From positions 1-45,783 of IMG/VR virus record IMGVR_UViG_3300020478_000014: a stretch of DNA of 45,783 nucleotides; one strand, 5' to 3'. Made by a program: the position numbers and the translations under genes. The DNA is from a virus. Shown here piece by piece: positions 18,536 through 32,100 of this stretch (the first letter of the stretch is position 1; each line of letters begins with the position of its first letter). The notes under the pieces were generated by a model. It did no database searches. It saw only the letters and a program-made list of their open reading frames with translations, and had not been told where the DNA came from.

Positions 18536-18543
18536 TATTTAGG
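18536..18543 (-). promoter_or_regulatory. Possible degenerate late promoter (CCTAAATA)
   Basis: CCTAAATA matches TATAAATA at 6 of 8 positions and lies 22 nt before the start of the 497-aa gene. It overlaps the TAA stop of the upstream gene. The spacing equals that of the gp8-like promoter, but the match is weak. Confidence 0.35.
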
Positions 18544-20122
18544 TCTGATCGAAGGTGGTACCTGTTGTATCGTATGTCATTCCTGTGTTATCGAAGGTAT
18601 TATCAGTTGATCCACCTACACCAGTTACAGTGAGTGTCGCAACATCAGACTCCAATGGTGAGTTCTGTGCGGGTTCTGGAGCACCAACAGGACCAGCGAC
18701 AATACACTTAAACTTATACCCAGTCATATACGACAATGCCGTGAACTGGTAAGAAGAAGAGGTCGCACCGTTGAGTGTGGAGTATGCGAAACCACCATCA
18801 GTAGATCTGTACCACTGATAGGACTTCGGACCATTCTCAGGAATGATAGTAACAGATATAGAGAACGTAACTGATTGACCAGAGTTGACAGTAGCGTTCT
18901 GAGGTTGAGAAGAAATCTGCAACGTTGATGGAGGAGCCTGATCGCCGCCACTTGGAGGTGGAGGAGGTGGAGCAGCACCATTATTTGCAGGTTGATCTAA
19001 TACTTGTCTACTAGTAGTACCCATCATGTATGGGAACCCTGCATCTCCTGCTTCAGTTAGAGATAGGAAATAAGCATAGGTACCATTAGGGTACTCAGGG
19101 GTATAACAAAAACGTCCATTATGAAAATCTAAATCACCTAAACCTTGATTGTATTCCCAGTCCTGCATAAAGGATCCAGCAGGAGGGTTTTGTAATGTAT
19201 TACCATATGCAGGACGTCCTACTGCTTCAGTTGGTTTCAACTGATAAGAAGGTTGCATAGTTTTGATACCAGTCAGAACACCGAATGGTTCGATATATCC
19301 ATATGGTCCGTAGATAGGAAAACCATCAAATGCAACACCCAATACTTTTGAATGACCATCTGGATGTCTTAGAGCATCACCATTAAACTGACTTAGACCA
19401 TAGTAATCATTATATGTGGTCATTATTGACCCATTTTGCCAGCAAGAAAGGAAGTCAGTATCGTGATAGTGATATTGTCCTGTTTGCTCTGGATGACCAC
19501 CACATGAATCATCACCAAAATCTACGGGTGAGAGGTCATAGTGGGCATTCCAGTTAAATCCTGCAGGTGGGTTTCCACCCGTTCCTGCAGATGGGTTGAA
19601 TAGTACGACACCATTAGCAGCAACACCGATAGCCCCAAGAGGAGTTTCAGTTCTTCCGTTCCTTTGATCATAATAAGTGCAAGTCCCGTTAATATTGTAT
19701 TGGGAAGTGTTAGTAATTAATGCTAGATTTGTATCAGTTGATTTCCAAGCGTATCCATTTGTTGAAATAGTCTGAGTACCATTATAAACAAACATTTGCT
19801 TTCTGCCATCGCTGAAAACAAATAAAAGATTATCTCCTGGACGTATATCTCCTGATTCTGTGTCACCAAATAATGTATTATCTGCAACTGAAAGAGGAAT
19901 GTTTATAACATATCCTTCTTGTGACCAAGTATCAACATCAAAAGTTCTTTCAATACCAAAAGTACCACCCCTGTAATAGAAATCGTGGTCGAAATCTTGT
20001 TCAGTAACCGTGTTGGGGTTATTAGGATTAGGGAAAGTGCCATAGGTAACTGGATTTGGTAATCCGTTACCGTCAACATCTAGGATCCTAGTACTTGGAT
20101 TGTAGGAGGCAGTTGCACTCAT
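18539..20122 (-). CDS. YHYH-domain virion protein with C-terminal Ig-like domain (527 aa)
   Basis: Residues about 60-355 form a YHYH domain. The signature GQYHYH is at residues 215-220, preceded by CGGHPEQ and followed by GVAFDGFPIYGPYGY (262-276) and NGRFCYTPEYPNGTYAYF (335-352), all hallmarks of that family. Its biochemical function is unknown, though the conserved His and Tyr suggest a binding site. A proline run (385-390) links to an Ig-like domain (about 398-499) with the SYQWYRSTDGG core strand and a tyrosine-corner-like TGYKFKC. The protein ends in NTFDNTGMTYDTTGTTFDQT, a short TFDxT repeat seen at the ends of some marine phage fibre proteins. It follows the giant gene by 13 nt and lies in a run of baseplate genes, so it is probably a virion adhesin. 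Confidence 0.85.
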   Translation of the reverse strand: MSATASYNPSTRILDVDGNGLPNPVTYGTFPNPNNPNTVTEQDFDHDFYYRGGTFGIERTFDVDTWSQEGYVINIPLSVADNTLFGDTESGDIRPGDNLLFVFSDGRKQMFVYNGTQTISTNGYAWKSTDTNLALITNTSQYNINGTCTYYDQRNGRTETPLGAIGVAANGVVLFNPSAGTGGNPPAGFNWNAHYDLSPVDFGDDSCGGHPEQTGQYHYHDTDFLSCWQNGSIMTTYNDYYGLSQFNGDALRHPDGHSKVLGVAFDGFPIYGPYGYIEPFGVLTGIKTMQPSYQLKPTEAVGRPAYGNTLQNPPAGSFMQDWEYNQGLGDLDFHNGRFCYTPEYPNGTYAYFLSLTEAGDAGFPYMMGTTSRQVLDQPANNGAAPPPPPPSGGDQAPPSTLQISSQPQNATVNSGQSVTFSISVTIIPENGPKSYQWYRSTDGGFAYSTLNGATSSSYQFTALSYMTGYKFKCIVAGPVGAPEPAQNSPLESDVATLTVTGVGGSTDNTFDNTGMTYDTTGTTFDQT

Positions 20123-20132
20123 CTTTTTTGAT

Positions 20133-20140
20133 TATTTATT
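20133..20140 (-). promoter_or_regulatory. Possible late promoter (AATAAATA) overlapping the giant gene's stop
   Basis: AATAAATA matches the T4 late consensus at 7 of 8 positions and lies 10 nt upstream of the YHYH gene start. It contains the TAA stop codon of the giant gene. The short leader leaves little room for a ribosome site, so the call is tentative. Confidence 0.4.
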
Positions 20141-23100
20141 GTTGGAAGATCTGGTTAGGTACGAAGTTCTGAACTACAGTATTACCAGTTTGTACAGTCA
20201 GTACAGCGGAATTAGAGTAAACAGGAGTTGCACCAGCGTATGTGATAGCAACACGGTACTCATCACCGTCATCAGCTTGTATGGTTGCGTTTGTATCGTA
20301 TGTGGCAGCAGTTGCACCAGTTATGTTTGACCAAGTTGTGCTACCATAATCCTTCTTCTGCCACTGATAGTTGAGTCCTTCAGTTGTATTAACTGGGTCG
20401 CCATCGGTAGCGTTGAATACTGCAACAACAGTGAAGCTAGCAGTCTGAGTCTGGTTAACCGTTACGTTAGTTGGCATACGTGTGATTGCGATATGACCTT
20501 CTTCGATAACGATTGGGTTACCAGTTGCAGGATCAATACCTTCACCCGCGTAGACGTCAAATCCACCGTTAACTGGAGGTCCATCTGGAGACTCGAAGGA
20601 ATCTTCAACGGTATTTTCTACAGCAACGATTGGTGCGGAGTAAGAAATACCTGGGGAGGAAACGTCAATTCTTGCAACACCCATTAGCGCACGTATGCGT
20701 CCATCAAATCCAGAGGAAGATATAACATCAACTGCTGGACGTGAGGTGTAACCGTTACCTGGGTTGGTAATGATTGCTGCGGATAGAGTACCCTGACGGA
20801 TATTCGCAAGTGCAGCAGCGTTTCTACCCTTAACTGTTCCTGTATATTCGAATGTTACCAAGGAGTTGGAAGACTCAATCAGAGCAACAACACGTGGATC
20901 TGTCTCATCCTCACCCTCGATGAAGAGTTGGTCACCTGCCTCAATTGGAGGAACGATGGTAGCAGCAATAACGTCTGCGTCAGAACCAATGTAGGAGAAG
21001 GCAACGAATGTTGTTCCTGCACGTGGGACTTCAGCGAAGATGATACGTGAACCAACGATTTCATAACCAACGCCAGGTTCCTGAATAACACCGTTGAGTG
21101 AAACGATAATGTTGTTTTCTGGTTTGATAGTGTTAGAAGAAACACCTTCAGTCAGAGTCAAGGAGTAGAATCCACCATTTTGCTTGAGGTTGAAGGAAGA
21201 TCTTAATGAGTCAAACTCGAAGGAGATATCATCTAACTGACGTAATTTACCAATGTAATAACCGATAAATTCAGATCCAACTTCAGGTGGTTCAGCGAAC
21301 GTGATGACATCAGATGATGCTGTGTAAGCACCAGTAGCACCAGGAGGTTGTAGAATTCCGTTCACGAAGATCATCATGTGACCTGCTGGATCAGGTAGAT
21401 ATTGCTCACCGTTAGCAATCGTCAAGTTGAATGCTGTCTGTGTACCATCAAATCCACGGAAGTAACGATCAACACGTCCTATTAAATCTTGAGCAGTTGT
21501 TACAGCAGCGATCCATCCGTTGTCAGATATGATGGTCATGTTATTAGACATTGTTCCATCAACATCTTCTACCCAACAACGAGCAGTTAGACCTTGCTGT
21601 TCAATAGAGATAATCTTACCGTAAGAGTTAGATGGAGTCTCAGTGTAAGTTCCAACAGTAGCGTATACGAGTGGGAAGTTATTTAAGTTATCAAACTTAC
21701 CAATGTTATAACCACCTGTTCCGACCGTACTTCCTGGAGGAGTTGGCCAGAGTTCTTCATCAATTGCATCTCCGTATGCGTAACGACCTAGAGCAGCAAT
21801 GTATAAATCATTAACTCCATCATCAGGTCTGTAATCATATTGAGTTACATATGCAGTCCAACCTGGGTTGGCAATTGCTGTTCCTTGTAAGAGGTAAACA
21901 ATGTCACCCTTGACAAATGTTCCTGAGTATTCACTATCAACTGTTACAGAAGATAGAGATAGTTTTCTAATGTTCTCACCATGTACGAACTGGTTAATAT
22001 TGATTGGATATCCACCATCTTGAATACCTACAAGATCAAGGATTTTCTCTGTCTGTGATCCGTAAATAACGTCACCAGACTGCCAAGTACCAGTAATAGA
22101 TTCAACGTCAATAGTGATTCTACCGCCATCATTACCCTGTAGTACACCTTTCTTATTATCGTATACACTGATGTATGCTTCAGTAGCAGTTGTATCCTTG
22201 AACATCCAGTCACCGACTAGGAATTCACCCATCTTCTCGTTGACTAATAGACGATCCTCTATAACAGCAGTTACAGTAGCAGTAGCACCAGAATCAACAC
22301 CTTCAAGTATATCGTTCTGAGAAATTGTTCCTTGAACTAACTCAAGTTTTAACCATCCAAGATCGTTCTCATCTGGTTTAACCATCTGAAGAACATAACC
22401 ATTGTTGACTGTTGCACCCTGTACCTGAACCTGCTCACCATTAATGAATGTAGTGGAGGACATTGTGTTAAGACCGTAGTACTTGAAGGTCTTAATAACT
22501 TGTGCCTTGTTAATAATACTTGAGGATACTTCTGCAGATGCACCAGTTGTTGTACCAACTAGAACGTCAGCAATATTGAATCCAGCAGTGATTGGTTGAT
22601 CTATATCACGATCACCATAAGCGACAGTGTTACGATCAATTCCAGAACGACGTATTGTTACGAACTGATGGTTACCTGTGTTCGTTAAATCAAATGCAAA
22701 GTCACGATAACGAGCATCATGCTTAACTTCACGAGCAATCTCAAACCAGTCAGCAGTTGCATTAAGGACATAGTAGTAAGGTTGATCATTAGCACCCTCT
22801 AGTGATGAAGCAGATGCAAGAATATACTTTAGAACATCACCACGACGGAAGAAGTTAGATCTATTGATGCGTACGCGATTTTCTTCACGCTCATATCCAA
22901 CCTCAATAGTAGGTGTGAGTTGAACGAGAGCAGGATCAGTGTTGTAGTCAACACCCTCATCGTAATCATTCTTAAGGTTAACTGCGTCAGAAGAAGCAAC
23001 GAATGTGACTACGTTCTCAGATGGGAAAGTAGCACGTTCGATAGCAAATTCTAAACAGTTGAGTGAAGAATCAAAGTCGAATTCAGTTTTCTCTTGATCC

Positions 23101-26100
23101 CATTCCAGACGTGGGGTATAACCCTGAATCTGTGCAGGACTCCATACATCATATCCATTCCAATCAGTATCACCGAAGTTAACCATTACATCCTTGGCAA
23201 ACTCACGTACCTTATTCATAGCATAAAGTAAGCGAATCCTATCTACAGCAGGATAAGCAATGAATTGTCCTTCTCCATCGAACCATGAGGAAGCGAGTTC
23301 AAATGCACCAGCGTTACCACCTGTTCTGAGGTCATATAAACCTGCCTCAAGAACTGCCTGACAGAATGCTAGATCAGGATTATCACCAGCAGGATATTGT
23401 CCTGTAGTTGCATCCAATGCACGCTGTGTAATAGCATGATCATTATTACGCATGTACTCGGCGGTGAGCTTATTGGAGTAACATCCAGCACCCATCGTAT
23501 CTACTAATAGATCGTATAGAGTATGCGAAGCAGATATAACGTTATAGCAAGTATATTGCTGATACAACGTATTGGTGTATAGACTTGTAGGTATCTGACG
23601 AGTTACACTACTGAGATGATTTACATTTGACTTAGCTTCGTTAATAGTTTCAATAACAATATCAAATAGAGTATTAATCGTAGACTGTGATGTTGAGCAT
23701 GCTTGTACCCAGCTAGCAGCACCAGCGTTATATGGAATTGTTAGATCACGTTCTACAGAATCACCTGTGTAATGTAATGGCCAGATAGTTGGTAATGTAC
23801 GTGTAACTCCATCAAGAGATCCATTACTTGTAATAGTATCAGTAATGATACCGAACATATTGTTGATTAGAGATTCAACGTTGGAGCAAGGACCACCATT
23901 TACAGGTACCTCAGTACGTGTAGCAGTAATACCACCAGTCTCAATAGATTCCTTAACAATGTCTATGAGAGTGATTGCTGCAGCAACCTCTGTTGGGCAT
24001 GCTGGTTGTGTGGTATCAGTAGTGATTGTTGTATCTCTGTACTGAAGTATTCCGTGAGTACCGAATGCAGCAGTAGGTTGATTTCTAATAATATCAGGGA
24101 TAATGCTAATAGCCTCATCCATAATACCCAAACTCCACTGCTCCTCAAAGTAATTGTTGAGGTGAGTGTTATTGGCATATTCTTCTGCCTGATCCCAAAT
24201 CTCAGCGTTTCCACCGAATGCTATGTGGTAAGCAACACCTCTCAATACACGTTCGATGTCATCTACACAATTATGATTACCACCAGGAATTGTGTATAGT
24301 TTATTGATTGCGTTGAACTTAGCACTTACAAACTTATGAGTGTAGTTACCACCAGTAATTACAGCACCAGCAGTTGCATTGGTGAATGTATGATCATGTA
24401 CACCACCAGCGATTAGTACAGATCTTGTAATACCATCAGTAGTAGCAGAAACAAATGTATGAACTGTCTCATTAGTTGATGGAATATTATCCAATACTTG
24501 TACTTCAAATGTGTATGAAGTTACATTGGTTAGTCTCAACCATCTTCCACTGGAAGGATCAGTTGCACGTGGATAAGAATGATTACCACCACCCTGTGTG
24601 CAAGTGAATGTTAAAGAGTTGTCAGCAAACTTGATATATTCACCATTAACCATTCCGTGTGTTGCAAGTACACAGTTAGCAGCAGCAGAAACAAAGTTAT
24701 GAGCAGTTGTATCTGTAATTGCACCCTGTCCACCATTAACGTTAACTGTAATTGTTGTATTAGTTACAGCAGTAATAGGAATAGAAGTATTGTGAACGTA
24801 ATCAGATCCGCCAGGTGTAGAAGCACCACTGGAACGTGGATATGTCTTCTGAGTTGTATTACCATCACCGTTGAAATCACAAGTGAAGGTTAATGAATCT
24901 TGAGTAAGTTGAATCTCATCCCATACGGTTAGACCGTGATCACCTAAGGTAAGTACTAAATCACCTGTTGTTGGATCATAAGTTGCATCGGTAGGAGTCA
25001 TCCTTCTACCAGCAGTTACCTTCATGATACCTGTGGATGGATTGTAATCAGCGTTAGTTGCAGTGAACTTATTGTGTGTTCCTACCCACTTATGAGCATG
25101 CTGATTAGCAGGAAGTGAATCGAAACCAACGTTAATGGTAACTGTTCCATCCTGTAGTTTGATACCATCTGCGGTAGCAGACGCGAAATTATGAGTTGTC
25201 TTATTCTGTGAAATACCAACGTTAATATCGAAGGTATCCTGCTTAACACCATGAACAGGTAACCATCTGTTAGCAAATGGATCACCAGCACGAGGATATG
25301 CATGAAGTGAACCGAAGTCGTCCTTCTCACATCTGAATGTTAATGACTCATTAGCAACCTGAACGTAATCATGTGCTACTTCAAATGTTGCCTTGGTTAT
25401 TGAATTAGCGTTAGCAGACTGGAATGTATGAGCAGTAGTGTTTGTTGAACCAGTACCCTGAAGTCCTTCTGGTAATACATTAACCTTAAAGGTATCAGCA
25501 GTAATATCAGAAACCTCTAGGTATGTTGCAGATGCAGGGTCACCGTGTGTAATTCCACCAGAAGTGGCACTTACAAATGTATGAGCATAGTTACCAATTG
25601 TAAGTTCACTAGCCATTACCTGAACCTTGAAGACAGATCCAGAAGCATCGTAAATACGTAACCACTGACCGCTAACTGGGTCATCAGAACGAGGATAAGA
25701 ATTACCAGGAGAACTTACACCTACGTTAACTGTGATTGTACCAGCACCATTATCAGCAGCAGTAATTGCTAATGTCTGTCCAGATGAAGGATCAGTTGCA
25801 CGTGGATATGAGTGCTGAGTAGCATGACCATCAAGATCACAAGTGAATGTGACTGCATTATCAGCAATCTGAACTGTATTGGAAGTTGTTAAGTTATGGT
25901 TGATTCCTATGTTTAGAACCAAAAGACCAGTTGCAGGATCATATGTTGTTCCTGCTACAGCAGTGAATGGTCCACCAGAGTTTGCAGTGATAGCGTTAGA
26001 AGCACCACTTACGAAGGTATGAGCACCAGCACCATATGTACAACTGAATGTTAGTGAATTATCAGCGATCTTAACGAAGTCACCATTTACAAGTCCATGA

Positions 26101-29100
26101 GCACCAGTAGTAGTGATGGATAGTTCACCAGTTGTTGCATCAAATGTAGTACCAGAACCAGCAGTTAAAGTTGTCTGTGAAGGTCTTGGATATGTGTAGT
26201 TACCACCACCCTGTGCACAACTGAAGGTAAGTGCATTGTCATCAATCTTAACAAAACTACCATTCTTCAAACCATGTCCAGCAGATGTAATGGTCATTAG
26301 ACCAGTATTAGGATCATATGCTGCAGTGGATGGAGTTAGAGTAGGTGTAGTTACGAAAGTATGTCCATAATCACCACCAGTAACCAATGCCTTAGTCTGC
26401 TTCTTAAGACCACCAGCAGTAGCAGATCTGAACTGGTGAGCATAGTTACCACCAGAGAGAACTGAATTTTCTAGAGCAGATATGAATGTATGTGGTTGTG
26501 TCTGACTCTGAGGAATAACGTTGTTAACCTGTAGTTGGATAGTAGTGTTAGTAACACCAACAATAGGAACAGAAGTATCGAAGAATGGATCCTTCTTAAT
26601 GGAGATACCATCTGCAGTAGCAGACTTCCATACATGACTAGTAACGTTTGTAGAAGGAGTTTCATCAAGTACTTCTACAGTAAACTTAGCAGAGTTAATA
26701 ACAGTAACCTTCAACCATCTTCCAGAAACAGGATCAGTAGGTCTTGGATAGGTATGATCGGTTGCTTGAGCATCCTTATCACAAGCAAATGTCAAGGAGT
26801 TATTAGCAATCTTGATCCAATCTCCAGTAGTTAATCCATGGTTAGAGGTTGTTTGGATTGTTAGTAATCCAGTTACAGGACTGTAAGTAGTGCCAGTTGT
26901 AGCAGTAAGAGTTCCCTTAATATCAGATCTTGGATATGCAGTGCCAGGAGAACTTACACCAACATTAACTGTAATAGTATTAGCACCCTGATTTGCATTT
27001 GTAATTGCAATGAACTGATTGTATACAGGGTCAGTAGCACGAGGATATGGATGATCGCTACCATAGTTGTCCAGATCACACTGGAATGTTATGGAGTTCT
27101 GAGCAATCTTAACAGTGTTGGAAGTTGTTAATGTATGTCCAGCACCAATTGTCAATACTAAAGTACCATCTGAAGGAGTATACTCAGCATCAGTAACAGT
27201 CAAAGCATTGCGTTGCATTACTGTTACACCATTAGCAGTTGCACTAACGAATGTATGTGCATCAAGGTTACTAATAGGAGTACCAGGTGACTGGTTAACG
27301 TTAACAGTAATTGTTCCAGCAGCGGCATCAACAGCAGTAATTGCTATGTTGTTGTTATAAACATAGTCCTCTCCATTACCTGTGTTAGCACCAGTAGCAC
27401 GAGGATATGTCTTAGTGGTAAGGTTACCATCTAATGTACATGTGAATGATAATGAATCAGGAGCAATCTGAATTTGCTCACCAACATATAATCCATGATC
27501 AGCACCGACTGTTAATACTAAATCACCACTTGCGTTATCATAAGTTGCGTTAGAAACAGTGAACTGTTCTCCTGGAGCAACGGTAATACCACCAGAGGTT
27601 GCAGATACAAAGTTATGATCACCAGCACCGTATGTGCAACTAAAGGTTATAGCACCCTCAGCAAGTTTAACTTTCTGACCTGACTGTAATCCGTGGTTAG
27701 CACCGATAGTCAACTCCATAATACCTGTCTGAGGATTATGGCTTGCATCTGTAGGTGTGAATGTCTGTATTGGTGTACTACCAATATTAACCTTAAAGGT
27801 ATCTTCAGTTACATCATATACATCAGTCCACTTATCATAGAATGGATCAGTTGTACGAGGATAAGTATGATCTGTTGCATAGTCATCCATCTCACATCTG
27901 AATGTTAGTGAGTCTTGGACAAACTTAACCTTGTCTCCATTAACAAATCCATGCTTCGCAGAAGTAATAACCATAACTCCAGAAGCAGGAGTATAAGAAG
28001 CATCGCTTACTGAATAAGTTGTTTCTCCAGTTAGAGCATTAACAAAGTCATGATCATATGCACCACCAGCAATTACACCATTTGCAAGTGCACTCTGGAA
28101 CTGGTGAGGATATTGGTTAGCAGGATCAGAATCAACACCAACGTTAATTGTAATTTGTGTAGCAGTTACAGCATCAACGTTAATTGTGGTGTTATAGAAT
28201 GGGTCAGTTGTACGTGGATAAGAATTATCTGTACCATATCCATCCTTATTACATCTGAATGTTAATGAATTTGGAGCAAGTCTAATTCCATCATTCTGCT
28301 TAATCTTATGAGATCCAATGGTCAATACCATTACACCCGTAACCTCATCATAAGAAGCATTAGATGCAGTGTAGTAAGAAAGTGGTGTCTTACCTACATT
28401 AACTGTAATAGTCTTAGCGGTCGAATGGATGATATCCATTGGTTGACCATATGCTCTGTCAATCTTCTGTGTAATTCCATCTGTAGTAGCAGATACGAAT
28501 GTATGTGTTGTGGTATTTGTAGATGGAATATCAGTTAATACCTGAACATCAAATGTATTTGCAGTTACATTAAAGATTGGTAGATATGTGTCGTATGCAG
28601 GGTCGGTTGTACGAGGATAACTATGGTTACCACCACCTTGAGTACAAGTAAAGGTTAATGAGTTAGCACCAAACTTAATCCAGTCACCCTCATCCATACC
28701 GTGACTTCCAACAGTCACAGTCATTACACCAGTATTAGGATCATAATCTGCATCAGTAGCAGTATGACTAATAGTGCTTGTTCTTGGATAAGTGTGTGTA
28801 GTAGCATAGTCATCCATTGCACACTTGAACTGCAATGAATTACTTGCAAGCATTACTGTCTCACCTACTCTTCTTACACCATCAGTATGAGCACGAACGA
28901 ATGTATGAGCAGTAGTATTAGTAGGAGATGTACCACGTAATATCTGTACCTCAAATGAATCAGTAGATACATTAGAGATCTCCATCCAAGTACCACTAGC
29001 AGGATCAGTTGTTCTTGGATAAGTATGTTCTGTCTGATCACTATCCTGAGCACATGTGAATACTAAAGAGTTATCAGCGATCTTAACTTTATCACCATTA

Positions 29101-32100
29101 GCAAATCCATGATCTACAATGGTTAGTTTCATTACACCCGAAGATGGGTTGTAAGTAGCATCAGTTACGGTGTGGTCAGAATGTCCACGAAGATGATGTG
29201 GTCCAACAGTAGTAATGACCATTTCACCTGTAGTTGCATCATAATCAGCATGAGCAACATCGTACTGAACTTTAGGTGATTCACCAATAACTACTTCAAA
29301 TGTATTAGTAGTAGTTGAAGTAATAGTTAACCACTTGTTAGCAACAGGATCAGTAGGTCTTGGATAGGTATGCTTGGTAGCATTACCATCCTTATCACAT
29401 GTGAATGTTAATGAGTTAGGTTCGAACCTCATCTGCTGACCAGGTTGTAAACCATGGTTAGCAAGAGTCATCTTCATAATACCAGTTACAGCATTGTAAC
29501 TAGCAGAAGTAACAGTATGCTGAGTAGAAGGTTTGAATCCATGACCAGCAACAGTCAATGTCATTTCACCTGTTGTAGGTGTATAAGCAGCATTAGTTGC
29601 AGTAAAGTTCTCTGAACCTACAGAAGCAACAGTAATTGCTTTATCGAAGAATGGATCAGGTGCACCATCACCAGCCTTTGCTCTTGGATAGTAGTGAGTA
29701 GATGTATAAGCATCCTTAGCACACTTAAATCCAAGTGAATTAGCAGCAAGTTTGATGCTGGTACCTTGTCTTAGTCCATGGTTACCAATGTTAAGTACCA
29801 TGGTTCCATCATTATGGTTGTAATCAGCATAGCTGACATCGTAATCAACATGCTCTGTACGACCAACATTAATTGTAATATTACCATCTTGCTTCTCAAG
29901 ACCATTTGTAGCAGCGGAAACAAATGTATGAGTAGATGTGTTAGGTGAAGGTCCAATATTAACTTGGAACTGATTTGTAGATACATTAGATACAACTAAC
30001 CACTCATCTGAGAAAGGATCAGTTGGTCTTGGATATGCATGTCTTGTAGCATGTAAATCAGCAGCACAAGTGAATACTAAAGATCCATCTGAAATTCTTA
30101 CCCTATTACCATTTGAGAATCCATGTCCAGGAATTGTAATTGCTAAATCACCAGTACCAGGATTGTAAGATGCACTAGTTGGAGTCCACTTACTTGCACC
30201 AACTTCCTTAATTGGGATAGCGGTATTTGCTACTGGATCTGTGGCACGTGGATAAGTATGCGTCGTCGCATTATTATCCATATTACAGGTGAATGTTAAT
30301 GAATCATCTGCAAGTTTAATTGTTGTTCCTTCTGTAAGATTATGTAATCCAACATTAAGTTTAAGATCACCAGTTACAGGATCATATGTTGCAGCACTTG
30401 GTGTATAAGCAACAGTTCCAGTAGTACCAACATTTACAGTTACAGTACCGTCTTGCTTCTTAATTCCATCAGCAACACAAGAAACAAATGTATGTTGATA
30501 TAAAGGATTAAACTGAACTGCACCAGTTAATGCAGACATAAATGTGTGAGTAGTTGTGTTGGAAGATATACCAACATCAACAGTAATTGTAGTAGTACCA
30601 ACTGCTGTAACAGGTACATGCTGTTCAAATGCCTTATCTCTCTTCTGCTTAATTCCGTCAGTAGTACCACTCACAAATGTATGAGTAGTTACGTTCGTAG
30701 AAGGAATAGTTGTAAGAACTTGAACTGTGAATGTCTGAGAAGTAACGGCGGTAACTTCTATCCACTTACCACTTACAGGGTCAGTAGATCTTGGATAAGA
30801 ATGGTTTCCACCACCTTGTGTGCAAGTGAATGTTACTGCACCATCATCAAACATTACCCAATCACCGACCTTGATACCATGTGTGGTACCTGTGTCAATA
30901 ACCATAAGACCTGTATCAGGTGCATATGATGTACCAGCACCAGCAGTATGTGTATCAATTGTTGGTCTTGGATATGCATGTGCTTGACCAGCATTCTGTG
31001 TACATTCGAAGGTTATTCCACCTTCCTTAATCATAACCTTGGCATCTACAGAAAGGTCATGATCACCGATAGTCAATACCATCAATCCTGTAGTTGGATC
31101 GTATGTGGCATTGGTAGGTGTGTACTCAATTACAGGAGCAACATGTACATCTACTGTAAATTCATCATCCCATGCTTGTGTTACTGGTAACCACTCATCA
31201 CTAGCATAGTCTGTATATCTTGGATACGTATGTTGTGATTGATGATTGTCAGCATCACATGTAAATGTAAGAGCGTCGTCCTCAATTAAGATAGCATCAT
31301 TTGCTTTCTCGAATGATGCTCTCTGCAGACCATTAGCACTAGCACTTTGGAATGTATGAACTGTGGTATTTGTAGAAGGTGCATTAGCAAGTACTTGTAC
31401 ATCAAATGTATCATCAGAAACATTGAATACCTTCAAGTACTTCGCAGAACCAGGATCACCATGAGTAATACCATTAGAAGCACCACTTACAAAGTTATGT
31501 GTCGTCTCGTTAGTAGAAGGAACAATATCAAGAACTTGAACTTCAAATGTTGTTGAAGATACATTACGTATTTGTAACCATCTACCGCTAACTGGGTCAG
31601 TAGAGCGAGGATAAGTATGCTGTGTTGAACCACCATCCTTCTGACAAGTGAATGTTAATGCATTATCGTCAAACTTGATCCACTCGCCATTAGCAAGGTT
31701 ATGTGCACTGCTAGTAGTGATACTTAGAACACCTGTTGTTGGGTTGTAAGTAGTACCAGTGTCAGCAGTATGTTGACTTACTTGTGGTCTTGGATAGGTA
31801 TGGTTGCCACCACCTTGTGTACAAGTAAATGTAAGTGAATTATCAGCAATCTTGACAAAATCACCATTGTCAAATCCGTGACCAACGGAGGTGATAGTCA
31901 TAATACCCGTTGTTGGGTTGTAGTCAGCATCGGTTGCTGTCTTAGTACCAGCAGCGACAAATTTATGGATATAATCACCACCAGTTACAATGGCACCTTC
32001 GGTTGCTCTGACAAAGTTATGAGCAGTTGTGTCAGTAATAGCACCCTGTCCACCGTTAACATTAACAGTGATAGTTGTCTGTGAAGTAGCGGTAATTTCT

